Shown here one piece after another: positions 13,668 to 28,057 of a stretch of DNA of 64,000 nucleotides. The notes under the pieces are model-generated. The model saw only the letters and a list, made by a program, of their open reading frames with translations, ran no database searches and was not told the origin of the DNA. Numbering within the stretch: the stretch's first letter is position 1; every line of letters starts with the position of its first letter. Position numbers and translations under genes: made by a program. This stretch comes from Anaeromyces robustus (Eukaryota > Neocallimastigomycota > Neocallimastigomycetes > Neocallimastigales > Neocallimastigaceae): contig MCFG01000146.1 in NCBI GenBank assembly GCA_002104895.1, forward strand, positions 43,501 to 107,500, given 5' to 3'.

Positions 13668-14101
13668 TTTTAATTACTATTCTTTTTAAACTATTTATTT
13701 CATAACTTTTTTTAAAAAAAAAAAATAATAATAATAATAATACTTTCAATATAAGCATATCTTTTTCTTTTTTAAAAAAGAAAAATATGATAACGCATAT
13801 AAATAATATATTATTACATTATTTATACCATAATAAAATAAAACATGAATTAAAATGAAATATAAAATATCAAATTTTATTTAATAAAACTAATAAATAA
13901 TAAATTAACAATCTTAAAAAAAAAATAAAAAATATATAAATAAATAAATAAATAAATATAAAACTATAAAAATTCATAATAAAAAATAATAATAAATAAT
14001 AATTAATTATTTAATTAATTAATTAATTAATTAATAATATAAATAATAATTAAAAAAAAAAATAAAAATAAAAATAAAAAAAATCATAATAATAATAATA
14101 A

Positions 14102-14138
<37 letters not shown>

Positions 14139-14573
14139 TAATATACAATAATAAAAACCAAATCCAAAAAAAAAAAAAAATAAAAAAAAAAAAAAATAAC
14201 ATAAAAATAAATTATTATATTATTAATATTAATAATAAGTTCAATAATAATAAAATAAATTTAATCGTCAATATATCTAATTAAAAAATAATGATTTTAT
14301 TCTATTTTATTATTATTAATTTAAAAATTAAAAAGATAAATAATATATATATATTATATAAATAATTTAATTCTTTTATAATCATTTATTTCACTTTAAT
14401 AATTATTATTAATTGAAAAATATATACTTTTAGATTTTTAATATAATATATATATAATATAAAAAATGATTCTTAAATTATACATATAAATCTATTCTAT
14501 AAATTTTAAACATTACTTTATCAAAATTAATAATAATTGCTAATATGTATTAATTTATTATATTATTACTTTT

Positions 14574-14620
<47 letters not shown>

Positions 14621-14786
14621 TAAAAAAAATAATAATAATAAAATAAAAAAAATAATAGAATAAAAAAATAATAAAAAAAAAAAGGATATTTAAATAAAAT
14701 TATAAAATATATATTATCTAAAAATTTTTGCTTCTATTTTTTTTTTTTTTTTTAATAAATTTTTATAATGAGTTTACTATTGTTCT
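13668..14786. other. intergenic, convergent genes
   Basis: AT-only spacer between the golgin and the DDX42-like gene, which converge here. It is filled with short TAA, TTAA and A-run repeats, including poly-A at about 14578-14616. No gene or RNA seen. Confidence 0.7.
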
Positions 14787-15463
14787 TTATTTTTTATCAT
14801 TAATAGATGAAGTTGATCTTCCCATATCAGAAGTTGCTTTAGTAAATGACATATATCCTTTACTTCTATTATTATTATTATAGTTGTTATTATCTTTATA
14901 TGAACCATGATAGTTTCGATGATCTGAATTTCTATATGAATAATTATCATATCTATTATTATTTGAATAATTGAATGATGAAAATCTATTATTATCACCT
15001 AATGGAATAGAATTTGCATTACTACTATAATCACCACCTCTTCTTCTATCATTATGATAATTATTATTTCTTCTATTATTATTATTTCCTCTATTTCTTC
15101 TATGATTCTTTTTAAATCTTGGATTTTTCTTAGCTAATTCAACTAATTCTGATGGAACATATTGATGAGCATCTTCTAAGTTTTTAATTAAATCAACCGC
15201 AAATTTATCCTCTTTAAATGTGAAAAAAAAAATATATATATAAAATAATTTTTTTTTTTTTTTTTTTTTTTTTTTTGATTTATCATAAATATAATTAAAT
15301 ATAAATAATAAATAATAAATATATTATATTATGAAAAAGCAATAAAAATAAATCAATATTAATATATTCTCATATAAATAAAATAAATAAATAAATAATA
15401 AAATGTAATTTATTATTTATAATATATATTTATATTGTATTTTAATTCTTAATTCTTAATTCT

Positions 15464-15506
<43 letters not shown>

Positions 15507-16426
15507 TTTTTGTGTAATGAGTGTATAAGCCGTTCCTTTTTCACCAGCTCTACCAGTTCTACCAATTCTATGAACATGAGAATCAATATCTCTTGCTGTA
15601 TCATAATTAACAACAGTTTTTACAGATTTTATATCAAGTCCACGAGAAGCAACATCAGTACAAACAAGAATTTTTTTAACACCATGTTTAAAATCATATA
15701 ATATACGATCACGTTCAACTTGTGCTAAATCACCATGTAAAGCTAAACAATCAAAACCAGCTTGTTGTAAATTTTGAGCTAATTCATCAACACCTGCTTT
15801 ACGACCAACAAATACTAATACACTTCCATCTACTGTAAATTTAACTAAATTACCAATAAGCCAATTCCATTTAAATGAATCATCATTAAGTACTATAACA
15901 TGTTGTTCAATATCAGTATTTGAGGCACCAATATTACCAATATGTATTTTTATTGGATCATTAAGTACATCTCTTGTTAATTTTTCAATTTTTTTAGGGA
16001 AAGTAGCACTAAACATTAATACTTGTCTATCTGGTCTAATATTATTACATATTGATCTAACTTGAGGTTCAAAACCAAGATCAAGCATTCGGTCTGCTTC
16101 ATCTAATACTAAATAAGTAATTTTTCTTAAATTTGTTGCTTTCATTTTTATCATATCAATTAAACGACCTGGTGTTGCTACTAATATTTCAACATGACCA
16201 TTTCTTAATTCTTTAAATTGATCTGCTTTTGAATCACCACCATAAACAGCAGCAACTTTTATATTATAAACTTTAGCAAATTTTTTTGTTTCTACATAAA
16301 TTTGATGTGCTAATTCTCTTGTTGGTGCTAATATAAGACCAATAGGACCATCACCTTTTTCTAATTCCGGTTGATCTAAAATATGAATAAGCATTGGCCA
16401 TACAAATCTTTTTTTTTTTTTAAGAA

Positions 16427-16460
<34 letters not shown>

Positions 16461-17648
16461 TATATTATAAATTGCAAATAATAATATTACATTATAAAAA
16501 AAAAAAGATGATTATTAATAAAAATTTTATATAACGAATTTATAAAAACTAATAATTAATAATTTATTTTTATGTTTATTTTTATTTTTTATTCTTTTAT
16601 ATTTATCTTTATTTTTATTTTTTTTTTTTTTTATTTTCTTTTATGTTTATCTTTATTTTTATTTTTTTTTTTTATTTTCTTTTATGTTTATCTTTATTTT
16701 TATTTTTTTTATTTTATTTTCTTTTATGTTTATCTTTATTTTTATTTTTATTTTTATGTTTAGTACTTACGATGCTGTTTTACCACTACCAGTTTTAGCA
16801 ATACCTATTAAATCTCTTCCTGATAATGCAATAGGTATAGCTTGTCTTTGAATACCAGTTGGTTCTGTAAAATCTTGTTTAATAATAGCATTAATTAATC
16901 GTTCATCAAAGCCAAAATGACCAAAAGATATACATGGTTTAGCAGCATCATGACCTGTAACCCACATATCTAAATCTTTTCTTATTTGTGTTACTTGTTC
17001 ATCTGTTAATTTAGCAATATCAGGATGCTCTTTATAAAAACATTTTTCAAATTTTGCATAATTAATTTCATCGTGATTTACAGGTGGTAATGGTTCAATT
17101 TCTTTATTCTTTTGTACAATCATATTATCGTCAGAATCATATGCTATGCCTTCATCAATGGCACGAGCAGCAGAATAAACTTCTTCATCAGAATCAATAT
17201 CTTTTTTATCTCTTTCAATTTTTTCACGAGTTTTTCCTACATCAATACCCTTTTTTTTCATATGATTAACATAACTTTCTACATAATCCTCTTCTTCAAT
17301 ATCATCTCTTACAATAAATTCTTTTTTTGGTGCTTCACTTTCTTTTTTTAATTGATCATCAATTCCTGCCATAAATTTATCCAATTCATCTTCTTCATCT
17401 TTTTTTTCTTCAACAACAGGTTTTGATGTTTCTTTTTTATTTAATTTTGAACCAAATTTTTTTTCTAAAAAATTATCTTCATCATCATCATCTAAATTAA
17501 ATTTTTTTTTAATTGGTGGTGGTGCCGAAGAACTATCATCTTCTTCGTCAAATATATTTTTACGTTTAGGTTTATTATCAAAAATATTTTTTCTTTGAAA
17601 TGAAGAAGAATTCATTCCAAAAGTAAATTTATTCTTTTGAAATGACAT
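14787..17648 (-). CDS. DDX42: DEAD-box ATP-dependent RNA helicase, DDX42 type
   Basis: Three exons (17648-16771, 16407-15506, 15211-14787) give 734 residues. The start is the ATG at 17648; an upstream in-frame TTG is not needed. All helicase motifs are present: Q motif (GFDERLINAIIKQ..TGIQRQ), Walker A AKTGSGKT, PTRELA, TPGR, DEAD, SAT, VFVGRK, SRGLD and HRIGRTGRAG. DDX42-specific features are the acidic N-terminus with RDDIEEEDY, PLPPVNHDEINYAKFEKCFY, and the segment KWNWL. The tail is Arg/Asn/Gly-rich, typical of RNA-binding extensions. Human DDX42 associates with the SF3B/U2 snRNP and is an RNA helicase and annealing factor, so a pre-mRNA splicing role in the nucleus is likely. The first intron interrupts the codons right after Walker A. 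Other Prp5-clade helicases are less similar over the N-terminal acidic block. Confidence 0.92.
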
Positions 17649-19186
17649 TATTAAATTATTCAAAGTTTTAATTTAAAAAAAAAAGAAAAAGACAAAGGAA
17701 TATAAATTTTTATAACCTTAAATTATGATTATCATATAAATAAAATATATAATTTATAATAATAAATTATATTTTAAAGGTATATATATATATCAAAATA
17801 AACAATCAAAAAAATTTAAATTATTATTTTTCTTAATAAATATTAAAAAATATAAAAAAAAATTTTTTTGTTTGTCTTTATATTTGTAGCTTGTAATGGT
17901 TGTACTAGATATATAGTAATATAAATAAATAATTATATACAAAAATATATATGAGTCATCCTTAATAGTATATATTTTATTATTTCACATTTATTTATAA
18001 ATTATAAATTTTTTGAAATTTCATTTTTTACTTTCTTTTTTTAAATGTCAGTTAAAATGTATAGTTTCTTATAATTTTTATATATTTATACCATAAATAT
18101 ATATTTTAAAATAATATAAAAAAAAAAAAAAAAAAAAAAAATAATAAATAAATAATAAATTAAATGGAAAAAAAAAATAAATAAATTATATATATTAATC
18201 AGTTGAAGAATTAATTAATATGCTGTATAATTAATAATTAATTTTAATTTTATCCATATATGGATTATAATAAAATCAACTAAATATTAAATATTATCTA
18301 GGCAAAAATAAATACTAATAATACAGTTACAAAATATGTATATAAATTTTTTATTAATAATTATTTAATTATTCTAATAATTTCCCCAAAAATATCTATT
18401 ATTTACTATTATTTCGTATAAAATGTCTTTTAATATAACAATGGATTAGATTTTTAATACTAATAATAAAATCATTTATAATAAATAGTAATAAAAAAGT
18501 AATTAACACAGAAGTAATAATACCTGTTTATATAATCCAAAATAGCATAATATTTAGCAATTTATCGAGTATGTAACATTATAACATTATAGTTTTATAT
18601 ATTTATTAGATACAATAAATTTTAAAATAATTATAAATAATAAATAATAATAATTTCATCAATCATATATTTAAGTAAAATAAAACAATATTACAAAACC
18701 TTGACTTGGAATAATTAAATATTATTATTATTATAATTATTCCAACATTTTCTTTATATGTATATTTATTTTTATTATAATTAAACAATTAATTTATTAA
18801 AAAATATAAAAAAAAAAAAAAAAAAAAAAAAAGAAGGAATAAAATTTTGTATTATTATCAAAAAATATATATATTAGTATTTTATTATATTATATATAAT
18901 ATATACTATTTTTTTTTTTTACCATTATTTATTGTTTTTTTAACTTCTATTTTTGATATTATTATTATTATTTATACTTATTTTTTATTTTTCCTTTTCT
19001 TTTTCTTTTTATTTTTATTTTTATTTTTAATTATTTTATTTATTTATTTATTTGTTTGTTTTTTATTTGTTTATATATATTTGTTTGTTTTTATTCGTTT
19101 GTATTATGTATTTTTATTTTTTTATTTTTTATTTTTTATTTTTTATTTTTTATTTTTTATTTTTTATTTTTTATTTTTTATTTTTT

Positions 19187-19219
<33 letters not shown>

Positions 19220-19725
19220 ATTATTATTATTTTTTATTTTTTTTATTATTATTTTTCTTTTTTGATTAATATTTTAAATCTTATAATTGATTTAAATATT
19301 TTGTTTTAATTTAAATATTATCAAAAATTAATACAAAATATCAATAATAATAAAAAAACATATAATCAAACTATGAATTTTATTATTATTTTTATTTTTT
19401 CTATTATTAATTTAATTTAATTAGTTTATTAGTATTAGTATTTTTAATGGATAAATATTTTAATATTATATATATTTTTTTATTTTTTATTTTTTCTTTT
19501 TTTTTTTTTTTAACTATATTTTCTTGTTATGATAATATTAATTTATATTAAATAATAAAGTATTTATTTGTTTATGTTTAAAGTTAAAAATTAATATTTT
19601 TATGTTATAATTATGTTTAACGAAAATTAATCTTATTTTTTAATATATATTATTATTATTTATTTTTAAAAAATTTGTTGACTTGGTTTATATATATATT
19701 TTTTTTTTTTTTAAAAAAGAAAAAA
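17649..19725. other. intergenic
   Basis: Two minus-strand genes flank this 2.1-kb spacer, so it contains the 5' flank of the DDX42-like gene and the 3' flank of the MGA2-like gene. It holds a (TTTTTTA)n array at about 19120-19215, A/T runs, and a 12-bp inverted repeat at 18706-18717 and 18734-18745. Open frames at 18847-19309 are translations of the T-rich array, not genes. Confidence 0.7.
19120..19215. repeat. (TTTTTTA)n array
   Basis: About ten tandem T6A heptamers passing into TTTTTA hexamers, T-rich on the plus strand. Confidence 0.9.
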
Positions 19726-22700
19726 CTATATTATATCAACTATATCTTCCAAATTCTGTTCATGATTTACTGTAATTATTTCATAAGGTTCTAAACCTAA
19801 TGGTACAAGAACCAAAGTATTTACAGTTTCTAATAGAATCTTTCTAAATGTATATACACGAAGTAAAGCTAATGCAACCATAACTATAAATAATTAAAAA
19901 TTAAAATATTATTATATATATTAATATTAATATTAATATATACATATATAAAAAAAATTGTTTATTATTATAATTATTATTATTATTATTTAATTAATTA
20001 ATTAAAATGTATATATTTACCTAAAATAGTAGGTATCCAGAATAAAAAGAGGGTACGATCACGTCTAAGCTTCTTACGATTTTCGCGAGAATGTTTTTGT
20101 TTAGCCAATAACCTTCTTTCACGTTCTGTTAATCTTGGATCATTTTCAAAAAGACCATTCTCTATATATTCATCATAATCAAAATCTTCATCTTCTTCAA
20201 AGAAAACTTCATTAACATTTTCATTTTCATTTTCATTTTCATTTTCATTTTCTTCACTATATTCTTTTTCGCTATTTTCATCTGTAGTTTCTTTATTTGA
20301 TTTTTTAGAATGTAATTTCATATAGCGTGATTTCTTAAAAGATTTCTTATTTGATTCAGATTTAACCTCATTAATCTTATCTTTTTTCTTTTCTTCTTCT
20401 AAATCGTCATGTACGGTTAATGAAGAGGAATCGCGTTTTAATAAAGTATATAAACTTTGATTACGACGCCATTCTTCAAATTGCTTTTTACGTAAATCAT
20501 TCCAATGTTGTGTTACTATTGGTATTGGATTAGTAAAAGTGAAATTAAATGCTGTGATGGATGAGAAATTAGGGAAGTTAGGGAAATTAGAGAAATTAGA
20601 TAGATTTGAAAAATATGGTATTTGTTGTATATTTTGGAACCACCCTATTTCTGATTTTGTTTGATTTGAATTTTTATCTTTACTACTAAAGAAAGACATA
20701 GCATATTGTGGTAAATCCTTTTGTAATAATTTATATTTACTACTGGTAACCTTATTAACTGCTATTTCAGGTGATATTATTTTGGAATCATTTGTATCAT
20801 TTATAGGATTATCATTAGTAAGTGATTCAGGTTCTACTGGTTGAGCATCATAAATCTCAGAATCATCTACTTCTGAATAATAGCATTCTCTACTATCATT
20901 ACTGAATTTAGATTTATTTACATTTAAACTTTGTTGTGATCTTCTTTGTTTTATTTTATTATTATTAAAGCATTCTATTCCTCTACTGGCAGAATATTTA
21001 CTATCTATAATCTTTACATTATCTATATTCATAGTTTCTTCCTTTTCATTTTCCACTCCTAACTTTTCATTCACTATATCATTTTCTTCTTCTTCACTAT
21101 CTTCATCAAAAACTTCATATTCTTCTTCACTAATAGATTCTTCTTCTTCTTCTTCTTTCATGGCATTTTCTAAGATATCAATAATATTCTCCTGATTTAT
21201 TTCGTAAGCTATATCTAATGGTGTTTTACCATTACAATTCTCACAATACATATCAGCTTCATTACTTATTAATATTTTTACCACTAATAGATTTGACATT
21301 AATACTGCTAAATGTAAAGGTGTATTACCATTAATATCAGCCGCATCTATATCAATTTCTAAAGCAATAAGCCATTTTATTAAAGTTGTCATATTAAGTA
21401 GTACCGCGAAATGAAGAAGAGTTTGACCAGCAGCTGTAGTTAAATTTATTTCATTTTCTTCAAATGGTTCATCAGGTGACATTACAGTAGCAAGACATTG
21501 TATCACTTCATTTTCTAATGAATCAGATTCTATAATTCCATTATTATATTGTTTATTTTGAATTTTAAGATCCATAATGTATCTTTGTAAAACATTAATT
21601 GATGATTTTAATATAGGATCATTGTCTAATATCGTAGAACAATTCTTAGTTCTACCATCCACACCCATATCCTGTTTACCATAGTCTTCAGAATTATCTG
21701 TAACAATTTTCATTGCAATATTTCTAGCATCATCAATTTTTCCTGTCATTCTTAAACCTACCACTTGAAGAGCTAACTCCATTAACTGTTTATCTGATTC
21801 ATTTTTATAATTGAAGATCATCAAATTTTGAATTGGTATATTAAATGAATATGACTTTACAGCAACTGGTACCGGTCCTGGAACTTGTGCAGGTGGTAGT
21901 ATGCAAATAAGTGTTGATTGACTGTAATACTGAGTTTGGGCTTCAACATCGCCAAATATTACAACCAAACCTTCCATAAAGTTTACACCCAAAACCGTTA
22001 CCTCTATACCTCCACTTAATGGACCTTCATTAGGTATTAATCGATTAATGTATGGTGCATTTTCACTGGTTATTGTATGATTTACTCTATTTAAGTTATA
22101 AGAATTTGCATTGAATAATTTGTGATTTGAATCAATACTTTCCGTTACATTATTGGAAGGAATGACTATATTTTGATCAACCATTAAATGATTATTAACT
22201 AACGCTGAAGTTGTATTTGGAATATTATTATATACTGAAAGAACTGGATTTTGAGCATCTGGAATATTAAAATTATTATTTATTATTCCAGTCTCAGATT
22301 TTATATTCATATGATGGAAATCTTCCAATCCTTGAGAATTGGGTGGAATTATATTATTAGTTAATCTATAATTTGGTAAATTTGATGCAACTGTAGTATT
22401 TATTGTGTTTGATGAAGTAGATGCGAGTGTATTATAGGCTTGTTGTGAATAAGTCATATTCATTTCTGGTGATGATATAGGAGATAATGGCGTTATATTC
22501 ATTTCTAATCCATTTGCGTAATGTATGGCATTAACAGCTGGATTTGTTGTTTGTTCTGATATGCTCATTACATTAGAAGGTACTGTTTTATTTACTACAA
22601 CAGGTTGTTTATATATACCATTATTTGTATAATCCACCAACACCGAAGCATCAGTTTGTTGTGACGCTAAAGGTGTTTGAGCATCAGTATCATTTATTGA

Positions 22701-23531
22701 TTGAGGTGGTGTCAATGAAGACGATGTTAATGTTGGAGAAGGAGGAAGTGCACTTGGTTGTTCAAGTTTTACACGTTTTCTTCCATTTTTCTTAAATGAA
22801 TTAGATTTATGATCATCAGTAATTAAAATTGGTGGAGAAAGACCAGTAGCAACAACTACGCCATTATGATCCTTTAAAACAAAATATATACAAAATCCAA
22901 TTTTTTCTTTATGATGCCTACAGTAACATGTAATTCTTGATGGTAAAATACAATCACCACCACCGAATTCAATTATTTGATTACAATTAAAAATAATAAT
23001 TCTTTCATTTTCATGTTCACTCATTAAATTATTAATTTCTTTATCAATAGCACTATCTACTGTATTCTTTTTTGAATCTCTTTTTAATAATCTTTTTCTT
23101 TCTCTTTGAACACATCCAACACACATGTGTATAGCCGATTTACTTAAATCAGATGCACATACTACCATTGCATTTAAATTTAAAATAGATTCTTCATCAA
23201 CATCATCATATAAATTACTATATTTTGATTTTCTCATTTTTGGCGTATTAACAAATATTTCTGGCAATTTCAAATGACTCCATCGTTGAACTTTTTCTCC
23301 TTTATCTGTCACTACTTGAATACAAATTTTTGTTTGAGTTTCAACTCTTGATTTTGCGTTATTTAATGAAACACCTAAAACATTAATTTTTAATCCTTGA
23401 CAAATATTATTATATTTTTCATCTAGAAAACGTTTAGCTTTATTTAAACTAAGATGAGTTAATTCGGACTTTTTATATGCTGTATCTAATATATCACTAG
23501 TTAGAGGTATTGTTTGTGTATCTACTGACAT
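19726..23531 (-). CDS. MGA2: MGA2/SPT23-type ER-tethered transcription factor (IPT/TIG, ankyrin, C-terminal membrane anchor)
   Basis: Two exons (23531-20021 and 19883-19726) give 1222 residues. The N-terminal 250 residues resemble the Spt23/Mga2 DNA-binding region, with CQGLKINVLGV, KICIQVV and a Cys/His-containing block near residues 125-220. An IPT/TIG domain lies at about 490-580 (INRLIPNEGPLSGGIEVTVL), ankyrin repeats at about 695-780 (TLLHFAVLL, GNTPLHLAVLM, GKTPLDIAYE), and one hydrophobic span at about 1161-1181 (FLFWIPTILVMVALALLRVY), encoded across the intron. In yeast, Mga2 and Spt23 are ER-bound precursors released by ubiquitin and proteasome processing to activate the fatty-acid desaturase gene OLE1, sensing membrane packing and low oxygen. 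The layout and order match that family. An acidic EEEEESISEEEYEVFDED block follows the ankyrins. Which genes it controls in an anaerobe is unknown. Confidence 0.85.
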
Positions 23532-26500
23532 TTTAGTTAATAGTTAAATATAAATAATAGATAAATAAGTATTTTATAGATTATTTTTTGTCCTCTTAAA
23601 TAATATATACTTTTATTAATTGAATTGAAATATTTTATTGTTTTAGTTGTTATTGATATAATAAAATATAATGTAATATTTTTATTTTTTGTATATTAAT
23701 AATGAAATAATACTGAATAATTTAATTAATATTAATAGTAATTATTATTGTGATTCCTTCATTTTCTTTGTAAATTATTTTTATTATTTAAAATGCATGT
23801 TATTCTAAATATAATAATAAATATATCGAAAAAAAAATTAATAACATATGTAATGAATTATTAAATTATTATATAATATTAAATTAAAATTTGTTAATAT
23901 TATACCTTGGAAGAATTTTTATACTATAATTTCAAATATTTTATTTTATTTTTATTTATTTCTTTATTATTAATTTAATTATTATATTAATAATTTCTTT
24001 ATACTTAGTAATTATTCTATTTATAATTATATAATATTATAATATTAGTTTAATCGTTCTTAAAATTTATTTAAATAATAAAAAAATATATAATAAAATT
24101 TGTGTATAATTTATATTTTAAAAAATAATTATTTTAATTATTCTTTGTTTATACTAATTTCTAAAATTTTTTTATTATGTGATTTTTTTTTTTATTTTGA
24201 TTTTAGTTTTATCTTATTACTTTTATTATTTTCTGTTTTTTTAAAATTGACTTAATGTATTTATAATTATATTATTACTAAATATTTATAATTATTATAT
24301 TATTATTGTTATTATCAAATATTTATATATATTTCTTATTATATTTAATCATAATAGTAATTATATCATCATTTATTTGATATCATTAAAACTTTATAAT
24401 GTTAAAATTGTATTTAGTACTGATGTTAAAACAAATAAATATATATTTATATTGCTCAATATTACATGTATATATATATATCATATATTTTTTAAATCTA
24501 TTACTTAATATATTTCAATTATTTAATCTGATTTATTCATAAAAATGATGTAAAAAAAAGAAATATTTTTTTTGATTGAATTAATTATCTTTTTAAATAT
24601 ATTTTAACTTTTTAAATGATTTGATGATTATTTAAATGTTTTACTAAAATTTATAATAGAACTATTTTATATTATAATATAATAAATGATAGATTGATTA
24701 ATATTATATTACCATCTCAATATAAAAAATATAATAATACAAATATTTAACAAACAAAAAGAAAATTATAATATAAAGAATAAAAAATTAAATATAAAAA
24801 AATTAAAAATATAAAATATAAAATATAAAAAAATTATTATTAAAATTAATATTTTTAGAATAATTAATATTTGGCTATGACGAATAAGGAAACTTGTTAT
24901 ATTTTAACTAATTAATTTGGTTATACTAATTATAATATATATTAATAATATAATACAATATATTATAATATATTAGATATTTATTATATTATTAATGAAA
25001 AAAAAAATAAAATATATATATAAAAAAAAAAGCAACCAAAATTTGCTCAAAAATTAAATAATATTAAATAAAATTCTGTCTTTCTTTTGTTATATTATTT
25101 TTCCTTGTTAAGAATTATATAAATAGCTAAGTAAATAAATAATATATATATTACTATTATTTATAAATGAATAAATAATATTAAATTAAATAAATTATAA
25201 ATAATTTATTTATAATTTATATAATATATTAAATGTATGTAATTATTATTATTATTATTATTTAATAATAATAAATAATATTTATTCCTTTTTTTAAAAT
25301 TATTTTATTATTAAATATTATTATTTTTACTCTAATAATTGGGGTTTTGTAAAAACTATTTTTTAATGATGAATTTGATATCAAATTAATATATTATATT
25401 TATATATATTAAATGTATTATAATATATGATATACAATATATTATAATGTAGTATATATAAAAATTTATTTTCTAATGAATATATAAAAAAGCCTAATAA
25501 TTATTGTATAATATTAAATATTAAAAAAAAAATTTTATTAGTAAATATTTATTTAACTTAATTAATTATAAAATCAAATAATATTAAATAATAATATTCT
25601 TATATTATCTATAACCAGAATTAATTCATATATTAAATGACTTCCATAAAATAAAATTAATAACAATACATGAAATATAATTATTTTTATATTGTTAGTT
25701 TCTTCTCTATTATAAAAGTATTCATTAAATTTTTAAAATATTTATAGAACAAAAGTTAAATTATTATTAATAATAATAATATCATTGTTATTCACAATTT
25801 CACATTAATATTAATAGTTATTCATTCAAAAAAGAATTTTTTTTTTTATTTTTGATATTTAGTAATACAAATATTAATTTGTTTGGAAAAATAAATTAAA
25901 AGTTTTATATTATTAATATATGATAATAATTAATTTAATTATATATTTAATATATCTGATAATATATTGTTTTAATATAAATGTTTAAAGTTTATTTTAA
26001 AATTAAAAGGAAATTTAAAAATTTAAAAATTAAAGTTATACTATTTAATTAATAAATAAGATTTTTACCAATAAAAAAAGATTCAAAAAAGAAAAAAATA
26101 TATTTATAAAAAATACTTAATACAATAATATAATATAAAAAAAAAAAAAAAAAATTCCCAAAAACTATAATGTTAATAAAAAATTGTATTTTTTTTTTTT
26201 TTTTGATTTTATTAACATATTTATATACTATCATTATTAAGTTATTAAATGAAACTAATAAAAATGAATAATACATTATAATATTATATATTATATTATC
26301 TTTCATTAGGATAATTCAATTTGGATTACATATAATAAAAGATAAAATATACAATTTAAAAATAATAAATTAGATTTTCTGTGTAATTACAAATTACTTT
26401 GTATATTTAAACTCTTTAATGTGGATTATGTTAATTTCATAATTTATAATGATTTTGATACATATTTATTATTCTGTTATTTATATCCATATATATATAT

Positions 26501-28017
26501 TTATATACATACATCAAAATATATTGACTAAATCATAAAATGAAAATTAATTGAAATATAACAAAAAAAAATAAAATAAAAATAAATAAATGCTTGAATG
26601 ATATATTCTGAAAATTTTTATTCTTCAAATAAATAAAATAATAAATAAAAATAACTATAAAAACTGTTTTATATGTAATATCTGTAATATAATATCTATT
26701 ACTGTTAATGTTTATCCTCTATATTTTTTAAAAAATATTAGTGTATTTATTCTTACCAATTAAAATTATATTTTTTAATATGTCATCATTGAAATTGTAA
26801 AATGTATTATCGATTATTATCAGTTATTAATAGACTCTTATTTTAATAATCAATGATAGCAATGAATAATCTAAAACTTTATATTTTTAAAATTAAAACT
26901 TTTAGTTAGTATTTAATTTTTATTTATTAAAATTACTTTCTTTATTAAATAATAATTTTCTTAAAAATTCACTATTTTCTATAATATGATTAACACTATT
27001 GATATTATTATGAATAATGAAATTGTAATACATAAAAAGAGATTTAATATAATTATATTAAAAAATGTTATTAATTTTACATTTTATGAATTTTAGTCAT
27101 AATTCTATTTAAAATTATTATGCTAATTATTGAAAAAAATAATAATAAATCAATATATAATAATTTATAATTTATATTATTTATTTAATTGATTTATTTA
27201 TTTGTTTGTTATTATTATTTATTATTTTAATTCAATTCGATAATTTATATATTTACAAAATAATATCATCTATTTTCGAAGATTAATTCAATATAACTAA
27301 ATTTTTTTATTTCTTTTTCTTTTTTTAATTATGATTAATGCAAATTTTATGGACATTTTTTATATACTATTTAGATCTATTGATGTATTAGAAAATAATT
27401 TACGAAAAATATTTTTTTAAAAAAAATTGGTTTGAAAGGTTAGTTATAGGTTTAATTAATGATAATTTATATTATCAACTTCACAGAATGTTACAAAAAA
27501 ATAATTATGATGTCAATAATTTTATGTTATAATAAATATGGAAACTCAAAGATTAGTGATATATTTATTATATTAAAAAATGGTAACAATGAAAAGGCTT
27601 ATCATTTATAAATATAATTATATATATAGTATTTGATACTCATGAAAACTAAATAATAATATCAAGTGAATTTTTTAATATATATATTTTTTCTATTGTA
27701 TTTAAAATTAATTTTAGAATATGTACAAGATATGGCTTATAACATTAATGTATATAATTAAATAAGCCACACCATATATATGAAAACTTTTTTTAAATCA
27801 TCAAATTAAGTATAACATTAATCAGAATAAGTTATAATAATAATAAAATATTAAGTATATAGTAGTAGTAATAACAATAAATATAATAATAGTAATAGTA
27901 ATAATAAATATAATAATAGTTTTAATAATAATAACAATTAGATATAAATATAATAATAATAATAATAATTAATAATAATAATAATTAATAATAATAATAA
28001 TAATAATTAATAATAAT

Positions 28018-28057
<40 letters not shown>

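Noticed and set aside
17646-17663. Upstream start for the DDX42-like gene giving five extra residues
   Set aside because: The upstream codon is TTG; the ATG at 17648-17646 is the natural start.
18706-18745. 12-bp inverted repeat with TTGGAATAATTA arms
   Set aside because: Short, and in a spacer where AT-rich palindromes are common by chance; no flanking duplication or dispersed-element feature.
26049-26306. 85-codon minus-strand frame in the gene-free region
   Set aside because: Composition is almost only Ile, Phe, Tyr, Lys and Asn, as in random AT-rich DNA, with homopolymer runs.
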